A stretch of DNA of 64,000 nt. Source: Nitronereus sp964503895. GTDB lineage: Bacteria; Nitrospirota; Nitrospiria; Nitrospirales; UBA8639. Made by a program: the position numbers and the translations under genes. Positions 1 through 8,583 of the stretch are shown here, piece after piece (position 1 is the stretch's first letter; the number at the start of each line of letters is the position of its first letter). The notes under the pieces are model-generated. The model was not told the origin of the DNA, did not search any database, and saw only the letters and a program-made list of their open reading frames with translations. The DNA lies in NCBI GenBank assembly GCA_964503895.1, contig CAZDCF010000007.1:19266-83265 (forward strand). The letters are read 5' to 3'.

Positions 1-528
1 AAAAACAATTTAGAAGCAGCTCGAGAGATTGCATACCAAATCAAACTTCGGGGGATAGGTGGGATTATTATTGTTGATTTTATTGATATGGAGCGCGAAC
101 GCAATCGCGACAAGGTTTATCACGCGATGGTTGATGCTATGGCCAACGACAAAGCACGAATAAGGATCTCTCGCATCACGGATTTGGGACTGATTGAAAT
201 TTCCCGTGAACGGGTGCGCGAGGATATTTTGCGAACGTTATCTGAACTGTGCACAGATTGTGACGGTCGGGGATATACTAAATCCGCAACGACCGTCGTA
301 TATGACATCTTTCGCGACATTCGCCGTATTGGAAGAAGTGCCAGTCAACAAAGGGTGGTAATCGGCGCAAACCCGGTTATCGTGGATATGCTTCAAGGTT
401 CCGAACATGAAGGCCTTGAGAAACTCGAAAACGAGTGCAATCATCACATTGTGGCCCAAGCTGACCCACTCTTGCATCTCGAACAATACGATATCGTAGT
501 CATGGAGGGAGGCGCTCGAATTGGGTAG
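1..528 (+). CDS. rng: Ribonuclease E/G family protein, C-terminal part (5' end outside window)
   Basis: The reading frame is open from base 1, so the gene starts upstream of the window; about 175 residues remain. RNase G/E is an Mg-dependent endoribonuclease that processes rRNA and starts mRNA decay in the cytoplasm. What is seen is the end of the catalytic core: an NLEAAREIA helix, the GGIIIVDFIDM strand of the DNase I-like subdomain with its acidic residues, a segment ending in the zinc-link motif CTDCDGRG, and the small C-terminal domain. The protein ends shortly after that domain, as in RNase G, and lacks the long disordered scaffold tail of E. coli RNase E. Family assignment is firm; G versus E rests on length only. 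Confidence 0.9.
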   Translation, partial: KNNLEAAREIAYQIKLRGIGGIIIVDFIDMERERNRDKVYHAMVDAMANDKARIRISRITDLGLIEISRERVREDILRTLSELCTDCDGRGYTKSATTVVYDIFRDIRRIGRSASQQRVVIGANPVIVDMLQGSEHEGLEKLENECNHHIVAQADPLLHLEQYDIVVMEGGARIG

Positions 529-854
529 CATAAACCACCACACAATATACACTTGAGCAGAACTGAGAAGTGCTTGTCATGCCTGGATCTATGGAAGACG
601 GCAAGCCTTAAAACCCATGTCATTTCATCAAACAATGAGTAAAACTCGTTGAAAATGTTGGAAATGTCATTGAAGAGCCATTTCCCAAACTTGACGAGTC
701 CTTTCTGGATCAAGTAAAGAATGCGACCTCCAAGCTGGCTCAACCGCCGCCGGCCTTGGCCAAGCAGGAAACGAAAGCCCTGGACTTAGTCACAGAGAAT
801 TGTAAACGTCATAAGTTTTAAAGGAATGCGTTCGATCAGAAAGAAGCACTAATT
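529..854. other. Intergenic region between RNase G and topA, no confident gene
   Basis: A 326-bp gap. One plus-strand frame stays open from about 639 to a TAA at 819-821 and reads like a hydrophilic, proline-containing protein tail (motifs EEPFPKLDE, AKQETKALD). It has no ATG and no ribosome site. It may be a decayed gene remnant or chance. No clear promoter or terminator was recognised. Confidence 0.4.
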
Positions 855-3146
855 GTGGCGAAATCGTTGATCATTGTTGAATCTCCTGCCAAAGCTCGGA
901 CCATCTCGAAATATTTAGGTCGAGGGTATCAGGTCTTAGCCTCAGTGGGCCATGTAAAAGATTTGCCCAAGAGTAAATTGGGAATTGATGTCGATCATGA
1001 CTTTAAGCCTCAATATGTTGTGATCAGAGGTAAGAGCAAAACCCTCACTGAAATTAAGGCCCAAGCCAAAAAAGCAGACAAAGTCTTTTTAGCTCCAGAC
1101 CCCGATCGAGAAGGGGAAGCGATTGCCTGGCATATCGCTGAGGAACTGAATGGTAAAGCTAATAATATCTATCGCGTACTCTTCAACGAAATTACCAAAA
1201 GCGCTATCCAGCAAGCCCTAAAATCACCAGGGGCCATTGACATGAAGAAGGTCAATGCTCAGCAAGCACGTCGAGTTCTGGATCGCATCGTAGGGTATAT
1301 GTTGAGCCCCTTGCTATGGAAAAAGGTTCGCCGTGGATTAAGTGCAGGTCGGGTTCAGTCAGTAGCGGTCCGGATAATTTGTGAACGGGAAGCGGAACGG
1401 GATGCTTTTGAATCAGTTGAGTACTGGACCATTACCGCAAACCTACAAGGTCAGAAGCCACACATATTTGAGGCACGGCTTCAAGAATTTCAAGGTAAGC
1501 CACTTGAGATCCGCACCCAGGAAGATGCAGACCACGTACTGGAAGCCATTCAAGGTGCCACCTTTACCGTCTCCGCTGTTGAAAAAACGGAAAAACGTCG
1601 AAACCCCCAGCCACCGTTTATCACCAGTCGTCTTCAACAGGACGCATCCCGAAAACTGCGTTTCACGGCCAAAAAGACCATGATGTTAGCGCAACGCCTC
1701 TATGAAGGTATTGAGATCGGAAAAGAAGGACCAGTTGGATTAATCACCTATATGAGAACCGATTCCACCCGTGTATCTAACGAGGCGCAAGCCGAAGCTA
1801 TTGACGTCATTCGAGCGCGTTTCGGAGACAAGTATATTCCGGCAAAGCCCAACGTGTATAAAACACCTAAAGCCGCACAAGAAGCGCACGAATCTATTCG
1901 CCCAACGTCAGTTCAGCGAGACCCAGAAGCCGTGAAAAAATTTTTGGAAAATGATCTGTATAAACTCTACAAGTTGATTTGGAACCGTTTTTTAGCCTCT
2001 CAGATGACCAAAGGCTTGGATGATGCAACCAAAGTTAGTATTCAGGCGGGCGAGTACCTGTTCCGAGCAACCGGGACCGTGGAAAAATTTGATGGATTTC
2101 GGCGGGTCTATGTGGAAGGAAACGACGCCAATGGATCGGGGCAGGAAAGCCCAACACCCCAAGCCGACGATGAAGAGGGTAAACGATTACCGGAATTGTT
2201 GGTTGACGAACAACTCACTGTGGTGGAAGAGAAAGATTGTGGCATTGTTCCTAAACAACACTTTACCCAACCTCCACCACGATATAACGAGTCCTTGTTG
2301 ATTCGGGAACTTGAGGAAAAAGGGATTGGCCGTCCCTCCACCTACGCCACCATTATTTCAACTATCCAAGATCGTCAATATGTAGAAAAAAACGAGGGCC
2401 GGTTTAAGCCGACGGAATTGGGCCGAACGGTAAACGACAGATTGGTAACCTACTTTCCTAGAATTTTTGACGTCGCGTTTACCGCAAAGATGGAATCTGA
2501 ACTTGATAATATCGAGGAAGGCGAAAAGAACTGGGTGACCACGGTTGCAGAATTCTACTCCCCATTTTCCAAGGACCTGGGCAATGCCGAAGTTAATATG
2601 GAGGACCTCAAGGCCAAAGAAGAGCCAACGGACGTGGCATGTGATAAGTGTGGCCAAAACATGGTTATTAAATGGGGACGCCATGGCCACTTCTTAGCTT
2701 GTCCCAAGTATCCAAGCTGTAAAAACACCAAGCCATTCACGAAGGACGAAGAAGGAAACATAACGATTGTCGAGCAACAGAAAGAAATCACAGACGAAGT
2801 GTGTAAGAAATGTGGAAACTCGATGGTGGTCAAACAGGGACGATTTGGTGCATTCCTAGCATGCTCAAGTTATCCGGACTGCAAAACAACTAAACCGTTG
2901 TCACTTGGGATAAAATGTCCCACGGATGGATGCAAGGGAGAATTAGCCCAACGCCGAACAAAAAAAGGCCGAGTATTTTATTCCTGCAGCCAATATCCAA
3001 AATGTAACTTTGCCATTTGGAGCACGCCAATCAATCGAACATGTCCACAATGTCAGACGCCATTTCTTATTGAGAAATATACCAAGCAGGCTGGAAAGAG
3101 TGTCCAGTGTTATCAAGACAGCTGTGATTATAAAGAAGCCGGATAG
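855..3146 (+). CDS. topA: DNA topoisomerase I (type IA)
   Basis: Relaxes negatively supercoiled DNA through a transient 5'-phosphotyrosyl link. The 763-residue protein opens with a Toprim domain: Glu9 in IVESPAKA and the acidic DPDREGE motif (Asp82, Asp84, Glu86). The catalytic tyrosine is Tyr299 in ITYMRTDST, followed by Arg301. The last 170 residues hold four topoisomerase zinc-ribbon units, each with CxxC-type pairs (the first begins CDKCGQ, the second CKKCGN). The start is GTG at 855, with only a weak AAGAAG ribosome site, and is fixed by the conserved MAKSLIIVES N-terminus. It is convergent with clpX. Length and motif order are normal for the bacterial enzyme. Confidence 0.98.
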   Translation: MAKSLIIVESPAKARTISKYLGRGYQVLASVGHVKDLPKSKLGIDVDHDFKPQYVVIRGKSKTLTEIKAQAKKADKVFLAPDPDREGEAIAWHIAEELNGKANNIYRVLFNEITKSAIQQALKSPGAIDMKKVNAQQARRVLDRIVGYMLSPLLWKKVRRGLSAGRVQSVAVRIICEREAERDAFESVEYWTITANLQGQKPHIFEARLQEFQGKPLEIRTQEDADHVLEAIQGATFTVSAVEKTEKRRNPQPPFITSRLQQDASRKLRFTAKKTMMLAQRLYEGIEIGKEGPVGLITYMRTDSTRVSNEAQAEAIDVIRARFGDKYIPAKPNVYKTPKAAQEAHESIRPTSVQRDPEAVKKFLENDLYKLYKLIWNRFLASQMTKGLDDATKVSIQAGEYLFRATGTVEKFDGFRRVYVEGNDANGSGQESPTPQADDEEGKRLPELLVDEQLTVVEEKDCGIVPKQHFTQPPPRYNESLLIRELEEKGIGRPSTYATIISTIQDRQYVEKNEGRFKPTELGRTVNDRLVTYFPRIFDVAFTAKMESELDNIEEGEKNWVTTVAEFYSPFSKDLGNAEVNMEDLKAKEEPTDVACDKCGQNMVIKWGRHGHFLACPKYPSCKNTKPFTKDEEGNITIVEQQKEITDEVCKKCGNSMVVKQGRFGAFLACSSYPDCKTTKPLSLGIKCPTDGCKGELAQRRTKKGRVFYSCSQYPKCNFAIWSTPINRTCPQCQTPFLIEKYTKQAGKSVQCYQDSCDYKEAG

Positions 3147-3217
3147 GATAGGAAAAAAAGAGTATCTAGCACCTCAATTTTTAACGCGACGTGAATGACA
3201 AGGCAGGAGACACGTTT

Positions 3218-4477
3218 TTAAGAACCTACCGCTGGTTTCATTCCTTCTAATTGCTCGTATATCTTCAGGGCTTCTCCCTTTTTCAGAATGACATCTTCCG
3301 TTATCACCACTTCTCTTATAGAAGCTTGAGAGGGGATATCGTACATAATATCGAGCATCACCTCTTCCAAGATGGCTCGAAGTCCTCGGGCTCCCGTTTT
3401 CTGAAGATGGGCTTTTCGAGAAATCGCAGAAAGCGCACCATCTGTAAATTTAAGCTTCACCTTATCGAAGGACAGCAATTTTTGGTATTGCTTGGTCAAG
3501 GCATTGCGCGGTTCCGTGAGAATTCGCACCAGAGCGCCTTCATCAAGTTCATCAAGAGTGGTCACAACAGGCAACCGCCCGATAAATTCTGGAATAAGCC
3601 CATATTGAAGCAAGTCCTCAGGCTGAACCTGTGCCAAGAGGGAATCCAACCGTTCGCGACGAGACCTTCCTTCATCGGCACGGAATCCCATTCGTTTTTG
3701 ATTCAATCGGCGCTCGATAATGTCTTCCAACCCCACAAAAGCCCCACCACAAATCACCAAAATATTCTTGGTGTTAACTTGAATGAACTCTTGATGAGGA
3801 TGCTTACGCCCCCCTTGGGGTGGCACGTTCGCCACAGTTCCTTCAATGAGTTTCAGCAACGCTTGTTGCACGCCCTCGCCAGACACATCACGAGTAATTG
3901 ATGGGCTATCAGACTTTCGAGTGATTTTATCGATTTCATCGATATATATAATCCCACGTTCCGCGCGTTCGACTTCATAGTCCGCTGCCTGCAACAATTT
4001 CAAAACAATGTTCTCAACATCCTCACCCACATACCCAGCTTCTGTTAGAGTTGTGGCATCGGCCAATGTAAAGGGCACATCTAAGTGGTCGGCCAAAGTC
4101 TGAGCAAGAAGGGTTTTCCCTGTACCCGTGGGGCCAACCATGAGGATATTTCCCTTTTGAAGCTCCACATCCCCGACATCATTTTCGGCAATTCGTTTGT
4201 AATGATTGTGAACCGCGACGGATAGGATTTTTTTTGCACGATGTTGGCCAATAATATATTGATCGAGGTGACGATTAATTTCAGCAGGCTTGGGAAGTTT
4301 AGAAGAAATTTCTTCTTTAACCTCTTGCCATTCCTCGGCCATAATTTCATTGCACAACCCTACACATTCATCACAGATGTACACTGTGGGACCGGCAATG
4401 AGTTTCCGGACTTGATCCCGGCTTTTTCCACAAAAAGAGCAGCAAAGGTTGGCTTCAGTTTTGACTTGTCTCGCCAT
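3218..4477 (-). CDS. clpX: ATP-dependent Clp protease ATP-binding subunit ClpX
   Basis: AAA+ unfoldase that recognises tagged substrates, including ssrA-tagged ones (the tmRNA gene lies at 30.6 kb), and feeds them to ClpP. The 419-residue protein has the N-terminal zinc-binding domain with Cys13/Cys16 and Cys35/Cys38, Walker A GPTGTGKT, Walker B IIYIDEID and the C-terminal small AAA domain with the GARGLR sensor-2 motif. It lies 21 bp downstream of clpP and in the same direction, so tig, clpP and clpX look like one minus-strand operon, the usual bacterial order. Confidence 0.98.
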   Translation of the reverse strand: MARQVKTEANLCCSFCGKSRDQVRKLIAGPTVYICDECVGLCNEIMAEEWQEVKEEISSKLPKPAEINRHLDQYIIGQHRAKKILSVAVHNHYKRIAENDVGDVELQKGNILMVGPTGTGKTLLAQTLADHLDVPFTLADATTLTEAGYVGEDVENIVLKLLQAADYEVERAERGIIYIDEIDKITRKSDSPSITRDVSGEGVQQALLKLIEGTVANVPPQGGRKHPHQEFIQVNTKNILVICGGAFVGLEDIIERRLNQKRMGFRADEGRSRRERLDSLLAQVQPEDLLQYGLIPEFIGRLPVVTTLDELDEGALVRILTEPRNALTKQYQKLLSFDKVKLKFTDGALSAISRKAHLQKTGARGLRAILEEVMLDIMYDIPSQASIREVVITEDVILKKGEALKIYEQLEGMKPAVGS

Positions 4478-4498
4478 GACACCTCTAAGATAATCGAG

Positions 4499-5104
4499 TC
4501 AAGATTTACTTTCTTTAGGCTTTTCCGGTCCACGAACAATGACTTCGTCAATGATTCCGTACTCTTTGGCTTCATCACCAGACATAAAATAATCCCGTTC
4601 AGTGTCTTGCTCGATTCGTTCTAACGACTGTCCCGTATGGTGCGCCATAATGTGGTTCAAACGTTCACGGATTTTTAAAATTTCCTTGGCATGAATATCG
4701 ATTTCCGTCGCCTGGCCTTGAAATCCCCCCATGGGCTGATGAATCATCACCCGAGCATTAGGTAGAGCATAACGTTTTCCCTTAGTGCCTCCCGCCAATA
4801 GTAACGCTCCCATGCTCGCAGCCTGTCCTAGACAGATGGTAGTAATCGGGGGCTTCACATATTGCATCGTATCATAGATTCCCATCCCAGCAGTCACACT
4901 CCCCCCAGGTGAATTGACATAAAGATTAATATCTTTTTCCGGATCTTCTGCTTCTAGAAATAGTAACTGAGCAATAACAAGGTTCGAAAAAATATCATCG
5001 ATCGGAGCCCCAAGAAAGATAATCCGATCTTTTAATAGGCGGGAGTAAATATCATACGCACGCTCACCGCGGTTCGTCGATTCAATTACCATGGGAACTA
5101 GCAT
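4499..5104 (-). CDS. clpP: ATP-dependent Clp protease proteolytic subunit
   Basis: Serine protease that forms the tetradecameric degradation chamber of ClpXP. The 201-residue protein shows the full triad at Ser97 (GQAASMGA), His122 (MIHQPMGG) and Asp171 (TERDYFMS), the same numbering as the E. coli mature enzyme. A GAAAGGG ribosome site lies upstream of the ATG at 5104. Unlike E. coli ClpP there is hardly any propeptide before the conserved PMVIE start. It sits between tig (30-bp gap) and clpX (21-bp gap). Confidence 0.98.
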   Translation of the reverse strand: MLVPMVIESTNRGERAYDIYSRLLKDRIIFLGAPIDDIFSNLVIAQLLFLEAEDPEKDINLYVNSPGGSVTAGMGIYDTMQYVKPPITTICLGQAASMGALLLAGGTKGKRYALPNARVMIHQPMGGFQGQATEIDIHAKEILKIRERLNHIMAHHTGQSLERIEQDTERDYFMSGDEAKEYGIIDEVIVRGPEKPKESKS

Positions 5105-5134
5105 ACTGGTCTACCCTTTCTGTTCTGAAAAACG

Positions 5135-6457
5135 TTATCCTTGAATCACCGCAAATTGATACACCAACTGTAAGGCTTTTTCGGCAAGAATCCGGTCATG
5201 AAATTCTTGTCGCGAGGCGTCTCCGCCCGATTGAATCATCTCTTGAATATTTTCAACTTTAATTTGAAGACTCTGCGCCAACTTTTTAATCTCTTCTAGG
5301 ATTTCTTCATCGGAAACCGTAACGCCTTCCTTATCAGCAATGGCTTCGAGAATAAGTGACAATTTCACACGTTTTTTGGCATCAGGTTCGAGTTCTTGCT
5401 GCAACCGTTTGGCCTCCGCTTCCCAATGAGCTTGGTCATCCGCCTGGCCCCCGCCTTTTTTACGTTGCTCATCCATTAAGCGTTGGCGAACCACAGTCTT
5501 GACTTCCCGATCAACCAAGACATCGGGAAGATCAAAATGATGCATTGCCACAAGCCGCTCAACGATTTGGTCTTTATACGTTTCATCAATGGCGCGTTTT
5601 AGCGAACTTTCTAATTCCGTACGCACTTTGTCTTTGAGTTGTCCCAAAGTTTCATAAGGCCCGCAGTCCTTGGCAAATTCATCATCCAACTCCGGAACAT
5701 TTTTTTGCTTCACCCCCACGATTGAAATTTGAAAGTCTACGGACTTTCCAGCCAACCGTTCATCAGGATGCGTTGCGGGATATTCTTGAACGACTTCAGC
5801 AGTTTGCCCCTCAATTTTCCCCATCAGAGCTTCGTCGATCTTTACACCTAAAACTGGTTCGTTCGATCCAACTTGTTGAAGATGGCTTTCTTTTTTCGAT
5901 CCCTCTATCGGTTCTCCGTCGAGAAAACCTTCTATATTCACGACGGCATACAAACCTTCGTCAAGCGGAGTATCTTTTGGCGCTGCGTCAACACGACCCT
6001 GCGATTGGCGCAGGTTCTCTAATGCTTTGTCCACATCTTCATCGGAAATCGTTCGTGGATCTGGCTTTAACGATATGGGGTTGGGCGGGCGATAATCGCG
6101 CAATTCAATTTTGGGTTTAATCTCAACCGTGGCCGTAAAGGTCAATGCGTTGTTCCGTTGAGCCTTCATCCGATCCAGCGGTGGAATTTCGACCAACACC
6201 GGAGCAACATCCGCCTCTCGCACAGCTCGCTGATAATAGTCTGGCACCAATCGTTGAATTACGTCTTGCTCAACCGCCTTGGCATATCGTTTTTCCAGCA
6301 TCGCAATGGGAGCTTTGCCAGGGCGAAACCCCGGAATACGAACTTGTCGCTTGAGATCATTGTACGCTCGATCAAATTCTTTATTAACCGCGTCTTCAGG
6401 CACTTCAATTTTGATGGCCCGTTTCATCGGACCCAGTTCAGTAACTTCTAATTTCAT
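5135..6457 (-). CDS. tig: Trigger factor (ribosome-associated chaperone / peptidyl-prolyl isomerase)
   Basis: First chaperone to meet nascent chains at the ribosome exit. The N-terminal ribosome-docking domain carries the signature GFRPGKAP at residues 43-50. A FKBP-type prolyl isomerase domain follows (around residues 150-250, with a VNIEGFLDG strand), then the helical C-terminal arms. Its 440 residues match the family. It is the first gene of the minus-strand tig-clpP-clpX group and lies 60 bp from the tRNA-Leu gene upstream. The start at 6457 gives the standard MKLEVTELG N-terminus. Confidence 0.97.
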   Translation of the reverse strand: MKLEVTELGPMKRAIKIEVPEDAVNKEFDRAYNDLKRQVRIPGFRPGKAPIAMLEKRYAKAVEQDVIQRLVPDYYQRAVREADVAPVLVEIPPLDRMKAQRNNALTFTATVEIKPKIELRDYRPPNPISLKPDPRTISDEDVDKALENLRQSQGRVDAAPKDTPLDEGLYAVVNIEGFLDGEPIEGSKKESHLQQVGSNEPVLGVKIDEALMGKIEGQTAEVVQEYPATHPDERLAGKSVDFQISIVGVKQKNVPELDDEFAKDCGPYETLGQLKDKVRTELESSLKRAIDETYKDQIVERLVAMHHFDLPDVLVDREVKTVVRQRLMDEQRKKGGGQADDQAHWEAEAKRLQQELEPDAKKRVKLSLILEAIADKEGVTVSDEEILEEIKKLAQSLQIKVENIQEMIQSGGDASRQEFHDRILAEKALQLVYQFAVIQG

Positions 6458-6517
6458 GATGCGTCTCTACCCTAAAATTTTTATGAAACCATCGATATGA
6501 AAAAGAACTAAGAAATA

Positions 6518-6600
6518 TGGTGCGAGAGGAGGGACTTGAACCCCCACGGTTTCCCACGAGATCCTAAATCTCGCGCGTCTGCCTATTCCGCCACTCTCGC
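6518..6600 (-). tRNA. tRNA-Leu(UAG)
   Basis: Read on the minus strand, the acceptor stem GCGAGAG pairs with CTCTCGC, followed by discriminator A and an encoded CCA. The anticodon stem CGAGA/TCTCG encloses loop TTTAGGA, giving anticodon UAG for CUA-type leucine codons. A class II variable arm and the T-arm GGGGGTTCAAGTCCC are present. CCA is genome-encoded. Confidence 0.97.
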
Positions 6601-6769
6601 ATCAATCGTCTCAGTCTCTAATACGAGAATACATCGAACGGTAATTTGTGTGCACTATCCTGAATGCTAAGCAAAGGACATTTCCTTTGTTGTAGACCAT
6701 TGTTTGCTAAGCTGTTTTTCCTATTTACCCACAACTTTACGCATAGTGTCAACGACTATCAGAAGCCAT

Positions 6770-6805
6770 ATTTCGTATCTCAACATTCGTATCTAATGGA
6801 AAAAA
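6770..6805. repeat. Half copy of dispersed palindromic repeat family 1
   Basis: Begins ATTTCGTATCTCAACATT and matches bases 8518-8550 at 27 of 33 positions when aligned by eye. It lies in the 288-bp spacer between tRNA-Leu and the small protein gene at 6.9 kb, which otherwise shows nothing. See the fuller copies at 8512 and 14403. Confidence 0.55.
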
Positions 6806-6894
6806 GGAAAGACGAACATAGGTGCCTACACCTAATCCAAGGCAAGTAACTGCTTCTTGCCATAATCCAGCAGTGTGAGCTATGGTGATTGGCT

Positions 6895-7152
6895 ATGGGA
6901 ATCAAGAAGCTCTATCTCGACATTTATGAACAGTTTGCCAAGAAATATGATACCGTCAAGGGGTATAACTTTCAGGAAGACCACCGTGGCAGTACCAGTC
7001 CCAAGATGGTTGCGTTTAAAGACCGCATCAAATGGTGGACTCTTGATCGACCTAAGCGCCTCAGAATGATCAAACAGGAACGAGACCGACAGCAGCAGGA
7101 AATTCTTGCAATCAAACAACCGAAGTCTACACCACAACCTCCACAAGCTTAA
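6895..7152 (+). CDS. Small basic hypothetical protein
   Basis: About 85 residues, charged, no signal peptide or membrane segment. The middle carries aromatic residues (the segment KWWTLDRPKR), followed by a Gln/Arg-rich probable helix (QERDRQQQ) and a proline/glutamine tail. I do not recognise the family. The frame can start at TTG 6889 or ATG 6895; neither has a clear ribosome site and ATG is preferred. A membrane protein gene begins 19 bp downstream in the same direction, so the two may be co-transcribed. Confidence 0.6.
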   Translation: MGIKKLYLDIYEQFAKKYDTVKGYNFQEDHRGSTSPKMVAFKDRIKWWTLDRPKRLRMIKQERDRQQQEILAIKQPKSTPQPPQA

Positions 7153-7170
7153 CTCTATTTACAACGACAA

Positions 7171-7983
7171 ATGTCCGAGCTCGTTAGAGCGACCCTTCAG
7201 CTATATAGCCAAGCCCTGATCTCTACATTTTCTTCATTGACCAGGAATTGGGTTCTTGTGATTGCCATCATCATCTTGGCAATCATCATGTTCCTCATCC
7301 CGAGCACAGCAATGTCCCTAGGTATACTTGGCGGATTTTTGCTAGGCGCCGCAAATGCTTTTGCCGTGGGAACGCTTCTTGGTCTTCTCGAACAAGGCGT
7401 GTTGAGTACACGACAAATGACCTGGAAAGACCTTTGGAATGCCACCGGACAATATTTTTGGGATGTGATTACCATTGGGTTTATTGTCTGGGTACCCTTG
7501 CAATTTTTGGAAATGGGCATGCAATCCAACCCTTATGGGCCAGCTATTGTCTCTGCGATATTTTTTCTGCTTTTTTTGTTGCTGAATCCGATACCTGAAA
7601 TCATTTATCAAGCCCACTTAGGTTCACCACTCGACAGCCTCAAAGAAAGTTATGAATTTGTTCTGGAGAATTGGATTGAATGGTTTTTGCCCCTTGCCTT
7701 AATACTAGCGCCGTTTGGGCTATCTTTTTTCTTTGGAATTTCTAGCCAAGCAGGAAGACTTATCGGCCTGGACTTCTTCCAATTGCTACAATTGCCCATT
7801 GCCGTGCTGAGTCAACTCTTCCAAATGCTTGGGGTTTCCTCGTCACTCGCAACCATGCTGATCTTACTGTTAACACCCATCGGCGTTGCGGCCATGATGC
7901 TCTTTCGTGGATTCCTCTTTTTAGCCTTGCATGGATCATCAAGACGCCAACGACAATTTCGTGCTCGCTCTCTGGGCTCATGA
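7171..7983 (+). CDS. Polytopic membrane protein of unknown function
   Basis: 270 residues with about six strongly hydrophobic stretches (for example around residues 28-65, 95-115, 125-145, 170-190 and 225-255) and a basic C-terminal tail rich in Arg (SRRQRQFRAR), which suggests a cytoplasmic C-terminus by the positive-inside rule. No enzyme or transporter motif was recognised. It follows the small basic protein gene closely. It is probably an inner-membrane protein; nothing more can be said from sequence. Confidence 0.75.
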   Translation: MSELVRATLQLYSQALISTFSSLTRNWVLVIAIIILAIIMFLIPSTAMSLGILGGFLLGAANAFAVGTLLGLLEQGVLSTRQMTWKDLWNATGQYFWDVITIGFIVWVPLQFLEMGMQSNPYGPAIVSAIFFLLFLLLNPIPEIIYQAHLGSPLDSLKESYEFVLENWIEWFLPLALILAPFGLSFFFGISSQAGRLIGLDFFQLLQLPIAVLSQLFQMLGVSSSLATMLILLLTPIGVAAMMLFRGFLFLALHGSSRRQRQFRARSLGS

Positions 7984-8188
7984 ACTTTAGGACGTCATGA
8001 CTACTTTCTTCATGAAAGTGGTGCCGGCCTGTCTGCTATAGGGCTTGGAGAAGTTTGGCAGCCAATTTCAACATTACCACGGGCAATCCTTGTGGACCCA
8101 AAAGGCCCATGATAAGATGTTGTCCTTTGTAAGAAATGATAAATCAATCTTGTTAATCAGCCTAAAAACTCGCTAATCAATAAAGTGC

Positions 8189-8278
8189 GGAGAGGTGCGA
8201 GAGTGGCCGATTCGGCGTGCTTGGAAAGCACGTGTACCGGCAACGGTACCATGGGTTCGAATCCCATCCTCTCCGCCA
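8189..8278 (+). tRNA. tRNA-Ser(GGA)
   Basis: Acceptor stem GGAGAGG pairs with CCTCTCC, discriminator G, encoded CCA. The anticodon stem CGTGC/GCACG closes loop TTGGAAA, giving anticodon GGA for UCC/UCU codons. A long class II variable arm (GTACCGGCAACGGTAC) and T-arm ATGGGTTCGAATCCCAT are present. Confidence 0.97.
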
Positions 8279-8373
8279 TTTACCAAGCGACTAAGAAAAG
8301 CAATTCAATTCGTAGGATTATCGTTCCATCAAACATATTTTAAATTTGCAAGTCCTTTAAATACCATTGAAAA

Positions 8374-8475
8374 GGGGCTGGGCCCTGTGCAATAGAATCT
8401 TGTGAACCCCGCCAGGTCCGGAAGGAAGCAACGGTAAGCAGGCGAGTCTATGTGCCACAGGATCACCTGGCCCCC
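8374..8475 (+). ncRNA. ffs: Signal recognition particle RNA (4.5S, small bacterial type)
   Basis: Contains the conserved SRP domain IV core (CCAGGTCCGGAAGGAAGCA around 8411-8429, followed by the loop E side GGTAAGCAGG). It is closed by a long hairpin: GGGGCTGGGCCCTGTG at the 5' side pairs with CACAGGATCACCTGGCCCC at the 3' side. The size of about 100 nt is that of the Ffh-binding RNA of most Gram-negative bacteria. Placement just before dnaX is seen in several phyla. The ends are judged from pairing and could be off by a few bases. Confidence 0.93.
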
Positions 8476-8511
8476 ATTCAAAAGATCCTGGTCCGTAAAG
8501 CGCATGCTAGG

Positions 8512-8580
8512 AATCGTATTTCGTGTCTCGTCATTCGTATCTCGTGAAAATACGAAACGCGGAATGCGAATGACGAATAA
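8512..8580. repeat. Dispersed palindromic repeat family 1 (copy upstream of dnaX)
   Basis: An imperfect inverted repeat: the left part contains CTCGTCATTCGTAT and the right part GCGAATGACGAATA, its approximate reverse complement. An inner perfect stem TTCGTA/TACGAA also exists. It fills the space between the SRP RNA and the dnaX start codon, so it lies in the dnaX leader. Related copies are at 6770 and 14403. Confidence 0.6.
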
Positions 8581-8583
8581 AGT

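Noticed and set aside
639..821. Open plus-strand stretch before topA
   Set aside because: No ATG, no ribosome site and no match to a family I know; kept only as a note in the intergenic entry.
8195..8395. Reading frame over tRNA-Ser and the start of the SRP RNA
   Set aside because: It lies within two recognised RNA genes and has no coding features.
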